DNA of 64,000 nucleotides from Sulfuritalea sp. (lineage in GTDB: Bacteria; Pseudomonadota; Gammaproteobacteria; Burkholderiales; Rhodocyclaceae). Below are positions 1 to 7,317 of this stretch, piece after piece. The stretch covers positions 1 through 64,000 of the forward strand of contig JAUSCI010000032.1 of NCBI GenBank assembly GCA_030651305.1, written 5' to 3'. The position numbers and the translations under genes are program-made. The notes below the pieces were generated by a model. That model saw only the letters and a program-made list of their open reading frames with translations. It made no database searches and was not told where the DNA came from. Numbering within the stretch: position 1 is the stretch's first letter; each line of letters begins with the position of its first letter.

Positions 1-85
1 GACCGCTGACAAACTGGTCAATGATTTCTTTCGGGATAGTCGGCAGCGCCGCTGCCGGTTTCTTCTTGCTCGTCTTGCTTGGCAT
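1..85 (-). CDS. IS256-family (mutator-type) transposase, N-terminus only
   Basis: Twenty-eight codons are visible before the window edge. The reading begins MPSKTSKKKPAAALP and continues with a TIPKEIIDQFVSG stretch. This is the typical basic, Lys/Pro-rich start of IS256/mutator DDE transposases, just ahead of their conserved N-terminal helix. An AAAGGAG ribosome site at about 91-97 lies five bases upstream of the ATG, which decides the start over a second ATG at 89 in another frame. The catalytic domain lies outside the window, so activity cannot be judged. Confidence 0.8.
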   Translation of the reverse strand, partial: MPSKTSKKKPAAALPTIPKEIIDQFVSG

Positions 86-139
86 ACATGCTCCTTTTGC
101 AACATGTTATGCCTCACACACAAAATTTCTGACAGGCTC
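1..139 (-). mobile_element. Left end of an IS256-family insertion sequence
   Basis: Reading the minus strand, the element starts near 139-140 with GAGCCTGTCAGAAATTTTGT. This has the form of the terminal inverted repeat of many IS256-family elements and precedes the transposase start by about 55 bases. The other end and any target duplication are outside the window. The boundary is placed where the interrupted zinc-ribbon reading frame stops making sense. Confidence 0.65.
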
Positions 140-257
140 CGACCGATGAGGACTCAGAAGTTGATCGTCCTTCTTTATGAACTAGGCTAGCAATCTTCCA
201 TTCATTTGAATTGCAACTGGGGCAGGACATAGAACTTCCTAACGAAGTGTTGGTCAT
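140..257 (-). pseudogene. Small zinc-ribbon protein gene truncated by the IS element
   Basis: From an ATG at 257 the minus strand encodes MTNTSLGSSMSCPSC followed by NSNEWKIASLVHKEG and a Ser/Thr-rich stretch. It then runs into the IS terminal repeat and stops a few codons later at 114. One CxxC knuckle is present and the expected second Cys pair is missing. The N-terminus resembles small proteins that start with a zinc knuckle followed by a hydrophobic strand and a Ser/Thr-rich segment. The start has only a weak ribosome site. Family assignment is tentative; the interruption is the better supported part. Confidence 0.4.
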
Positions 258-491
258 GCGCTCATTTTCCCATACCTGATCTCGGCATAGGCCGGCTTTC
301 TTCTTCCAGCTGGAGCGTCTCCACCCTGACACCGGCCGCTCAAATGCCATGCGGCTGGGATCGCCAGTGTCGGGCCTCGCTGCATTGCAGCCTTCGGCGC
401 GAGAATATCGCTAGCGCATACTGAACGGAAGCTTCTTAGGTTCGAGGGTTTCGGTGAACGGCGGCTTCCAATTTAGCCCACTGACTCTTAT

Positions 492-614
492 GGGCACCAA
501 GCTGCCTGTCAGGATTGCGAGATGCTGACGTCCGGATCAAGAATCTCCTGAATGTCGGGTCCTGGGGCTTGTAGCGGTCATTGGCGCCAACGGCCCCACC
601 GTCGCCTTTGTGGC
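492..614. repeat. Direct repeat copy 1 (about 120 bp)
   Basis: This segment recurs at 656-778 with a 164-base offset and about 85-90% identity by eye. Shared blocks include CTGAATGTCGGGTCCTGGGG and ACGGCCCCACCGTCGCCT. Neither copy carries a convincing reading frame. The surrounding 140-1107 stretch shows nothing else coding that I can support and looks like degenerate, once-repetitive DNA. Confidence 0.75.
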
Positions 615-655
615 GGGAACCGCCATTGATCATGAAACTGTCATCAGGCAGAAAT

Positions 656-778
656 GGGCACGAAGCTGCCCGTCAGTATTATGAAATGCTGACGTTCGGA
701 TCAAGAATTTCCTGAATGTCGGGTCCTGGGGGTACAGCCGTCATTGGCGCCGACGGCCCCACCGTCGCCTATGTGGTG
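656..778. repeat. Direct repeat copy 2 (about 120 bp)
   Basis: Second copy of the repeat at 492-614, same orientation. The copies differ by scattered substitutions and a short indel after the CCTGGGG block, so this is an old duplication rather than an assembly artefact. The 779-1107 DNA that follows has no supported gene. Confidence 0.75.
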
Positions 779-1107
779 TTTGCGGACCTCGAAAGCGGAT
801 TCCAACGTCATCGTGAATGACTGTTGATGGCCGGGTGCTGCCTGATGACGAATGATAGCAGCCTGGCACTCCAAGACCCATTGTTGTCATTCGGTATTCA
901 GGGAGCGGACGTTCGGCGATACGAACAAATGCGCCACGTATCTGGTCGCTTTGTCGCGGTAGTCAAGGTATCCGTCGTTGCTAACCGTGCAAGGATTATT
1001 AGACCAAGGAAATTATGGACGCTACCGCACAGACTGTGTCATGCCTGCTGTGTATTCTTTGTAGCAAGTCTAAGAAACTACTTACGGCGGTAGAGACGCA
1101 TATTGCC

Positions 1108-1341
1108 ATGAATGTCCTATTCAATAATCAGTTGCTTTACGTGATCGATTATCCAGGATTTGATGCCTTGGAGATCTTGGACAAACGCAATGGTCGGATG
1201 GGTTTGTTGCGTGGCGCAACGGCTTACCGCATTCGCGGCGAATTCAGCCAATTCCTGGCCGAGGACCACGATCAGGATGAATTCGAGGACTTCATGGATA
1301 TCTACGAGGCCGTCCTCACTCAGCCGGTATCGCGTCACTGA
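1108..1341 (+). CDS. DUF3567-type protein of unknown function
   Basis: The 77-residue product starts MNVLFNNQLLYVIDYPG. It carries an EILDKRNGR segment in the middle and ends with TQPVSRH. This pattern (a hydrophobic N-terminal strand, E-I-x-D-K-x-x-x-R, an acidic helix, then Q-P-V-x-x-H at the very end) is that of DUF3567, a small family largely restricted to betaproteobacteria. I chose the internal ATG at 1108 because residues further upstream do not fit the family. The ribosome site is weak. Function is unknown. Confidence 0.6.
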   Translation: MNVLFNNQLLYVIDYPGFDALEILDKRNGRMGLLRGATAYRIRGEFSQFLAEDHDQDEFEDFMDIYEAVLTQPVSRH

Positions 1342-1519
1342 CGTATTTCGCGGAACGTGACCGATGGCATCTCCGACTATATTGGCCGGTAGCGCAAAGT
1401 CCATCACAAACGAAATGTAACAGCGACGGACTGCTGATGGCCGAACTGAGCCAGTCAACAAAAGCCAACACGGCATTCCCGATTCCCGGATTCATCGCCG
1501 TTTCACCAGCGCCGACTTT

Positions 1520-2422
1520 CTAGGCCGAAAACAGTTCCATGAACTGCTGCCGCAGCCAGCGGTTGCCCTTGTCGTCGTGGAAGCGTTCCTGCCAGCATTG
1601 CTTGATGTCGAACGCCGGGATCGTGATCGGCAGCGGCAGCAGCTTGACGTCGTTGTGCTGCGACAACTGGCTGCCGACGCTGTGCGGCACGATGGCCACC
1701 ATGTCCGTGGTGGCGACGATGCTTGCCAGTACCAGGAAGTTCTGCATGCGCAAAGTGATGCACTGTTCCAGGCCGTGCTCGACCAGGGTGCGCTCGATGA
1801 TGCCGTGACCCCATCCGCCCGGCGTAACGATTGCATGAGATGCGGCGGCGAACTGGCGCGCCGTGATGCGTTCGCCTATGACCGGATGGCCCTTGCGCAC
1901 GACGCAGACGTAGCGGTCGCGGAACAGCCGCTGCATGAAGAAACCGGCTCCCAGGTCGGGCAGGTTGCCGATCGCCAGATCGACCTCGCCGGTCCTCAAG
2001 GCATTCTCGGCCGACTCGGGCGGCATGGGCCGGGTGTGGATGCGCACGCCGGGAGCGGTACGGTTCAAGCGCGCCAGCAGGCGCGGCAGGAAGTAGGCTT
2101 CGCCCAGGTCGGTGAGATAGATGGCGAAGCTGCGCTGCGAGGTGGCTGGGTCGAATTCCTGACTGGCACCCAGCGAGACGCGGATGCTGGCGAGCGCCTG
2201 CCGGATCGGATCGGCGATGGCCTGCGCATAGGGCGTCGGCACCATGGCATTGGCAAGGCGGACGAAGAGGCGATCTCCCGTGGCCTTGCGCATGCGTGCC
2301 AAGGCGTTGCTAACCGCCGGTTGCGACAGATCGAGGCGCTCGGCGGCGCGGCTGATGGAACTCTCCGCGAGCACCGCATCGAAGACCACCAGCAGGTTCA
2401 GATCGAATTCGGCGATATTCAT
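1520..2422 (-). CDS. LysR-family regulator, NahR/DntR-like
   Basis: The 300-residue protein has the standard layout: an N-terminal winged helix-turn-helix (about 1-65, DLNLLVVF, QPAVSNAL) and a C-terminal effector domain. Several stretches follow the salicylate-responsive NahR/DntR branch closely: TDLGEAYFLPRL, the GFF-x-x-RL-x-x-x-x-YVC-x-x-RK-x-HPV block, and WLRQQFMELF at the C-terminus. It is divergent from a salicylate-type catabolic operon, with 129 bases between the start codons. Inference: it senses salicylate or a related ortho-substituted benzoate and activates the operon at 2552. The effector is not proven by sequence. Confidence 0.88.
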   Translation of the reverse strand: MNIAEFDLNLLVVFDAVLAESSISRAAERLDLSQPAVSNALARMRKATGDRLFVRLANAMVPTPYAQAIADPIRQALASIRVSLGASQEFDPATSQRSFAIYLTDLGEAYFLPRLLARLNRTAPGVRIHTRPMPPESAENALRTGEVDLAIGNLPDLGAGFFMQRLFRDRYVCVVRKGHPVIGERITARQFAAASHAIVTPGGWGHGIIERTLVEHGLEQCITLRMQNFLVLASIVATTDMVAIVPHSVGSQLSQHNDVKLLPLPITIPAFDIKQCWQERFHDDKGNRWLRQQFMELFSA

Positions 2423-2431
2423 AGTGTGAAT
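2417..2431. promoter_or_regulatory. Candidate LysR operator (T-N11-A palindrome)
   Basis: ATTCATAGTGTGAAT is a 5-bp inverted repeat with a 5-bp spacer and fits the LysR T-N11-A rule. Its ATTCA half matches the ATTCA start of the NahR box known from nah/sal promoters. It overlaps the regulator's own start codon, so autorepression as well as divergent activation is possible. No other convincing operator is visible up to 2540. Confidence 0.35.
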
Positions 2432-2551
2432 GAAGTGTATTGATCCTATTCGCTACAAGTAGATAGTGTTTTGCTCTAGAGTGCAAGTTACGGCAAAAGT
2501 TTCGCGCCGGACGACCGGGAATAACCCGGAAAAAATGGAAGGAGGAGAACC

Positions 2552-4207
2552 ATGCTCGAAGGCTGTGTGCCCTGGCCCGCCGACCTGGCGGAGCGTTATC
2601 GCAGTCGTGGCTGGTGGGAAGGCATCACCATTCCCGAAATGCTGGCGCGCAGTGCCGCGCGGCATCCTGAAAAGACGGCCCTGGTCAGCGGCGATCTGCG
2701 CCTGCGCTACTGCGACCTCGTGGAAATGTCCGACCGGCTCGCCTGCCGCTTCATCGAGACGGGCATCCGGCCGCTCGACCGCGTGGTGGTGCAACTGCCC
2801 AACGGGCCGGAGTTCGTCCATACCTACTTTGCATTGACGCGCATCGGTGCCGTGCCCGTGACGGCCTTGCGTGCCCACCGACATACGGAAATCCGCCACT
2901 TCGTGCGCGCCTCGGGCGCCACGGCCTACGTGATCCCGGACCGCATCGGCAGCTTCGATTACCGGGCCATGGCGACGGAGGTCCTGGCCGATTTTCCCGC
3001 CTTGCGCGCCGTGTTCGTCGCCGGCGAGCCCGGAGCCGGACAGCAAGACCTGCGCGCAATGATCGCCGCGCCAATGGCGGTCGATGCGGTGCGCGCCGCG
3101 CTGGCAGAGTTTCGCCCCGATCCTGCCGAAGTCGCGACCATGCTGCTCTCGGGCGGCACGACATCCCTTTCCAAGCTGATTCCGCGCACCCATGACGATT
3201 ACGTGCTGAACGCCCGGCTCTGCGGCCGTGCCGGCGGCTTCACTGATGCCACGGTGTTCATGGCCATCCTGCCGCTCGGTCACAACTACAACCTGGCTTC
3301 CCCCGGCATGCTCGGCACCTGGTACCACGGCGGCACAGTGGTGCTGGCGCCGTCCGGGGACGCCGCCGACGTGTTTTCGCTGGTCGAGCGCGAGAAGGTG
3401 ACGGCGATCGCCGCCGTCGTGCCGCTGATCTCCAATTGGCTCAATTCGCCGGTTCCCGACGATTACGATCTGTCGTCCTTGCGGGTGATCCAGAATGGTG
3501 GCGCCCGCCTGGCCCCCGAGCTGCGCACCCGGCTGCGTGCGCGTTTCGGCTGCATGCCGCAGGAAATCTATGGCACCGCCGAGGGCCTGATCAACATGGT
3601 TCCGCTCGATGCGCCGGAGGAGATGGTGCTCAACAGTTCCGGCGCGCCGGTCTGCGAGGACGACGAAATCAAGGTGCTCGACGATGACGGCAACGAGGTG
3701 CCGGATGGCGGCATTGGCGAACTGGTGACGCGAGGTCCGTACACCATCCACGGCTACTACAACGCGCCGGAGAAGAACGCCGAGGCCTTCACGCCCGACG
3801 GTTTCTACCGCATGGGCGACATCGTGCGCAAGGAGGGCCGCTACATTTTCACCGAGGGTCGCAAGAAGGATCTGATCAACCGCGGCGGCGAGAAGATCAG
3901 TTGCGAGGAAGTCGAGAACCTGATCTTCGGTCATCCCAGGGTCAAGGCGGTCACCCTGGTGGCGATGCCCGATCCGGTGTTCGGCGAGAAGGCCTGCGCC
4001 TTCGTCATCACCAGGGATGGACAGGATCTCGAATTCGGCGAACTGATCGCCTTCCTGCGGCGGCAGAACATAGCCAGCTTCAAACTACCCGAGCGGCTGG
4101 AGGTCGTCAGCGAATTTCCTCTCAGTCCGGTCGGCAAGATTCTCAAGCGGGCCCTGCGCGAGACGATTGCCGAAAAGATGGACAAGGAACGGGCCGCGGA
4201 CACATGA
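2552..4207 (+). CDS. Salicylyl-AMP / 2,3-dihydroxybenzoyl-AMP ligase-type acid:CoA ligase
   Basis: This 551-residue ANL-superfamily adenylating enzyme opens with WWEGITIPEML, as do EntE/DhbE and salicylyl-AMP ligases such as SdgA of Streptomyces salicylate degradation. The AMP-binding P-loop (GGTTSLSKLIPRTHDDY), the YGTAEGL motif and the C-terminal catalytic lysine in PVGKILKR are all present. A strong GGAGGAG ribosome site precedes the ATG. The stop overlaps the next start (ATGA), so it is co-translated with the monooxygenase. Known: SdgA adenylates salicylate before CoA transfer. Inference: it activates salicylate or a similar aryl acid. No separate SdgB-like CoA-transfer enzyme adjoins it, so it may also do the thioesterification. 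Confidence 0.82.
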   Translation: MLEGCVPWPADLAERYRSRGWWEGITIPEMLARSAARHPEKTALVSGDLRLRYCDLVEMSDRLACRFIETGIRPLDRVVVQLPNGPEFVHTYFALTRIGAVPVTALRAHRHTEIRHFVRASGATAYVIPDRIGSFDYRAMATEVLADFPALRAVFVAGEPGAGQQDLRAMIAAPMAVDAVRAALAEFRPDPAEVATMLLSGGTTSLSKLIPRTHDDYVLNARLCGRAGGFTDATVFMAILPLGHNYNLASPGMLGTWYHGGTVVLAPSGDAADVFSLVEREKVTAIAAVVPLISNWLNSPVPDDYDLSSLRVIQNGGARLAPELRTRLRARFGCMPQEIYGTAEGLINMVPLDAPEEMVLNSSGAPVCEDDEIKVLDDDGNEVPDGGIGELVTRGPYTIHGYYNAPEKNAEAFTPDGFYRMGDIVRKEGRYIFTEGRKKDLINRGGEKISCEEVENLIFGHPRVKAVTLVAMPDPVFGEKACAFVITRDGQDLEFGELIAFLRRQNIASFKLPERLEVVSEFPLSPVGKILKRALRETIAEKMDKERAADT

Positions 4208-5352
4208 AGATCCGCATCATCGGCGGCGGCCCGGCGGGACTCTATTTCGCGGCCTTGATGAAACGGGACGATCCTGCCCATGACATCGTGGTTTACGAGC
4301 GTGGCCCGCGCGACGCGACCTGGGGCTTCGGCGTGGTCTTCTCCGACCGTGCGCTGGAATTCCTGCGCGCCGACGACGAGGATATGTACCGGCTGCTCAC
4401 GCCGCTGATGGAAACCTGGCCCAATCTCACCATCGTGCACAACGACACGCGCATTCCCATCGCCGGCAACGGCTTCGCCGCCATCGGCCGCCTGGAATTC
4501 CTGAGCCGGCTGTACGCCCATGCCGAGTCCTTGGGCGTCAAGATCGAATTCGATAGCGAGATATCCTCGCTGGACGATGCCGCGAGGCTGGGCGGCGCGG
4601 ACCTGGTGGTCGCCGCCAACGGCGCCTTTTCCTGGGTACGCAACGAGAACGAAGACAAGTTCGGCACAGAAACCGACCTGCGCCGCAACCGTTTCATCTG
4701 GTACGGCACCAGCAAGGTCTTCGACAGCCTGTCCCTGACCTTCCGCACTACCGCACACGGCGTGTTCTGCGCCCACCACTACCGCTACAGCCCACGCATG
4801 AGCACCTTTCTGGTCGAGGTTACGGACGCCACCTGGCGTCGTGCCGGGTTCGCGGACATGAGCGAGGCGGATACGATCCGTCATTGCGAGCAGGTGTTCG
4901 CCGGGGACCTCGACGGCGCGCCGATACTCTCCAACAAGTCCTTCTGGCGCCAGTTTCCGGCGATCTCGAACCGGCAGTGGAGCTTCGGCAATGTCGTGCT
5001 GATGGGCGATGCCTTGCGCACGGCGCACTTTTCGATCGGCTCCGGCACCCGCCTGGCCATGGAGGACGCCATCGCGCTGTGGAAGGCGCTGCGCGATGCG
5101 GGCAGCCTGCCGGAGGCGCTGGCGCTCTACCAGGAGCGCCGTCTGCCGCCGATGAAGAAGATCCTGGACGCGGCTAACGTCAGCATCCGCTGGTACGAGG
5201 AAATGGACGAATTGATGGCCCTGCCGGCCGTCGATTTTGCCTACAGCTACATGACGCGCACCGGACGGGTCAGCCATGCCGAGGTGCGTCGTCGCGATCC
5301 CGCACTCGCCGAAGCCTACGAGAGAAATCATGCGGATATACGGGAGGATTGA
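4204..5352 (+). CDS. Salicylyl-CoA 5-hydroxylase-type FAD monooxygenase
   Basis: The product has 382 residues. It shows an N-terminal FAD fingerprint (IIGGGPAGLYFA) and a second FAD motif (GDALRTAHFSIGSGTRLAME) near residue 265. The RNRFIWYGTSKVFD and STFLVEV stretches are characteristic of the monooxygenase half of 2-aminobenzoyl-CoA monooxygenase/reductase and of stand-alone salicylyl-CoA 5-hydroxylase (SdgC). Here the OYE-like reductase half is absent. The next operon encodes a separate, larger OYE-type protein. Predicted reaction: O2- and NAD(P)H-dependent 5-hydroxylation of an ortho-substituted benzoyl-CoA, giving gentisyl-CoA from salicylyl-CoA. 2-Aminobenzoyl-CoA is an alternative substrate. 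Confidence 0.82.
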   Translation: MKIRIIGGGPAGLYFAALMKRDDPAHDIVVYERGPRDATWGFGVVFSDRALEFLRADDEDMYRLLTPLMETWPNLTIVHNDTRIPIAGNGFAAIGRLEFLSRLYAHAESLGVKIEFDSEISSLDDAARLGGADLVVAANGAFSWVRNENEDKFGTETDLRRNRFIWYGTSKVFDSLSLTFRTTAHGVFCAHHYRYSPRMSTFLVEVTDATWRRAGFADMSEADTIRHCEQVFAGDLDGAPILSNKSFWRQFPAISNRQWSFGNVVLMGDALRTAHFSIGSGTRLAMEDAIALWKALRDAGSLPEALALYQERRLPPMKKILDAANVSIRWYEEMDELMALPAVDFAYSYMTRTGRVSHAEVRRRDPALAEAYERNHADIRED

Positions 5353-6098
5353 TGACCCGCGTGCCGCAGCCATCAACTCAATTGAGTACACCACTTCCAA
5401 TGACCTATGTTCTTGAACCGGAAGCACCCGTAACCATTCCCGTGGAGGGAATTGACGCGCTCTTTCCTGTGCGCCGAATCTACTGTGTCGGACGCAACTA
5501 TGCGGCTCATGCCAGGGAGATGGGTTTTGATCCGACCCGCGAGCCGCCCTTCTTTTTCTGCAAGCCGGCCGATGCCATCGTGGCGGTTGCCCGCGGTCAG
5601 GTCGGAGAAGTGCCGTACCCCTCGCAGACCGGTGAATTTCAGCACGAGATCGAACTGGTGGTGGCGATCGGCAGGGCGGGACGCGACATTCCGATTGAGC
5701 ATGCCAACGAGCATGTATGGGGCTACGCCGTTGGCCTGGACATGACGCGCCGCGACCTGCAGCTAAGACTGCGCGACAAAGGCCGTCCCTGGGAACTGGG
5801 CAAGGCCTTCGATCAATCGGCACCGATCGGCCCGCTGGTGCCGGCATCGCGAATCGGTCACCCGACCGCGGGCGCAATCTGGGTACAGGTCGATGGTCAG
5901 GATCGTCAGCGTAGTGACATCGTGAAGCTGATCTGGTCGGTGCCGGAGGTCATCTCCAACCTCTCAAGCTACTTCGAACTGCGACCCGGAGACCTGATCT
6001 TCACCGGCACCCCTGAAGGTGTCGGTAGCGTGCTGGTCGGCCAAACGATGTCGGGCGGCATCGACGGCCTGGGCGAACTATCGGTCAGGGTCATCTGA
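5352..6098 (+). CDS. Fumarylacetoacetate hydrolase-family hydrolase (fumarylpyruvate/maleylpyruvate hydrolase)
   Basis: This FAH-fold protein of about 248 residues shows the family core [15 protein letters not shown], the acidic metal site [10 protein letters not shown], and GLDMTRRD and FTGTPEGVG motifs. In gentisate pathways this family (NagK-like) splits fumarylpyruvate or maleylpyruvate into pyruvate and fumarate or maleate. I took the ATG at 5352, which overlaps the previous stop (TGATG) and has GGGAGG upstream. An ATG at 5400 gives a length nearer the family norm but has no ribosome site. No maleylpyruvate isomerase gene is nearby, so direct maleylpyruvate hydrolysis is possible. Confidence 0.85.
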   Translation: MTRVPQPSTQLSTPLPMTYVLEPEAPVTIPVEGIDALFPVRRIYCVGRNYAAHAREMGFDPTREPPFFFCKPADAIVAVARGQVGEVPYPSQTGEFQHEIELVVAIGRAGRDIPIEHANEHVWGYAVGLDMTRRDLQLRLRDKGRPWELGKAFDQSAPIGPLVPASRIGHPTAGAIWVQVDGQDRQRSDIVKLIWSVPEVISNLSSYFELRPGDLIFTGTPEGVGSVLVGQTMSGGIDGLGELSVRVI

Positions 6099-6112
6099 CA
6101 AGGGGGAACGCA

Positions 6113-7159
6113 ATGAGCAATGAACTCGGGCGGGTGGAAGACCTGCCGGCCGACTACTACCAGAGCCTGGTGTCGATGAATACCCTGCCACTTTGGCCCT
6201 CGCTGCGTTCGATGCTGCCGCACAACATTCCGGCCCGTCGTACGCAGCCCGTGATGTGGCGCTACGCCGACCTCCGCCCCAATCTGATCCGTGCTGGGGA
6301 ATTGACCCCCATCGAGAAGGCTGAGCGCCGCGTACTCGCGCTGTGCAATCCGGGACTGGGTTTGCAGAACATGCAGGCCACTGCCTCCATCTATATCGGG
6401 ATGCAACTCATCCTGCCCGGGGAAACCGCGCCGAACCACAGGCATACGCCATCGGCTGTCCGCTTCGTGATCGAGGGGCAAGGTGGATTTACCGTGGTAT
6501 CGGGCGAGAAACTGCCGATGGAGAAAGGCGACCTGATTCTCACTCCGCCGGGCCTGTGGCACGAGCATGGTCATGAGGGCTCGGGGCCGGTGGTGTGGCT
6601 CGACGCGCTGGACCTGCCCCTGATTTACGGCATCGATGCTTCCTACTGCATCGAGGGCAAGTCGCAGACCGTGAACCGGCCGCCGGGCAAATGCAATGCG
6701 GAATTCCGTCAGAGCGGAGTCATTCCCTATCGCGCCCTGGATTCGAATTCGACGCGCTATCCCCTGCTGCGTTTTCCGTGGCGCGAGGTCAGGCAATCGT
6801 TGGCTGCACTGGCTGGCGTGACGGCGAAAGGCGAATTGGTCCACCTTGCCTACGTGAACCCGGAAACCGGTCGGGAGTGTCTGCCGACCTTGGGCTTCTC
6901 GGCAATCATGTTGCGTCCCGGCGAGGAAATTCGCCTGCCAAAGCGTTCGGCGTCCGCCGTTCTCCATGGGGTTGAAGGTGCGGGAACTGCCACAATTGAC
7001 CTGGCAGTGCACTCATTTGTGGAAGCCGACACGATTGCCGTGCCGACCCATGCGGAAGTCTCGCTGAGCAATGCGTCAGCGAAGGAGCCGGCCTGTTTGT
7101 TCATGGTCGACGACGCGCCATTGCATCGAAAACTCGGCATCTACGAAGTATTCGATTGA
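6113..7159 (+). CDS. Gentisate 1,2-dioxygenase-type cupin ring-cleavage enzyme
   Basis: The 348-residue double-cupin protein has the length of gentisate 1,2-dioxygenases. The N-terminal cupin holds the iron ligands: [15 protein letters not shown] supplies two histidines, and the third lies in the LWHEHGHEG segment. It follows the FAH hydrolase by 14 bases with AGGGGGAA upstream. Known: the family cleaves gentisate between C1 and C2 to maleylpyruvate; close relatives cleave 5-hydroxyanthranilate. With the upstream ligase and hydroxylase this completes a CoA-dependent salicylate-to-gentisate route once the thioester is hydrolysed. The thioesterase at 12365 is a candidate for that step. Confidence 0.85.
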   Translation: MSNELGRVEDLPADYYQSLVSMNTLPLWPSLRSMLPHNIPARRTQPVMWRYADLRPNLIRAGELTPIEKAERRVLALCNPGLGLQNMQATASIYIGMQLILPGETAPNHRHTPSAVRFVIEGQGGFTVVSGEKLPMEKGDLILTPPGLWHEHGHEGSGPVVWLDALDLPLIYGIDASYCIEGKSQTVNRPPGKCNAEFRQSGVIPYRALDSNSTRYPLLRFPWREVRQSLAALAGVTAKGELVHLAYVNPETGRECLPTLGFSAIMLRPGEEIRLPKRSASAVLHGVEGAGTATIDLAVHSFVEADTIAVPTHAEVSLSNASAKEPACLFMVDDAPLHRKLGIYEVFD

Positions 7160-7243
7160 GGCGGCAGCGAGTGGTGAAACTCCGCTACCGTGCGGCCAAA
7201 ATGCGCATCGATTGGCTTGACTGGCTGATGCTTTGCCCTTAAT

Positions 7244-7256
7244 GTATACAGTATCC
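7244..7256. promoter_or_regulatory. Candidate GntR (FCD) operator upstream of the OYE operon
   Basis: GTATACAGTATCC is the exact reverse complement of a 13-mer at 53358-53370 in the promoter of the GntR gene. It lies 62 bases before the GTG start at 7318, downstream of a TTGACT hexamer at 7217-7222. Two exact copies of a 13-mer in 64 kb are not expected by chance, and both sit in operon promoters. Which protein binds is inference. Confidence 0.5.
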
Positions 7257-7317
7257 AATAACTAATTCGCAATCATTTCGGCTTGCGCCGATTGCAGGAC
7301 CACAGGAGGAAAGGCAA

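Noticed and set aside
824-1093. Open frame of 89 codons on the plus strand
   Set aside because: No family resemblance, overlaps the better supported DUF3567 gene region in another frame, and lies in degenerate repeat DNA.
1505-1517. ACCAGCGCCGACT occurring at 1505, 15664 and 32819
   Set aside because: Two of the three lie in unrelated coding sequence with common GC-rich codons, and flanks do not match, so a repeat family is not supported.
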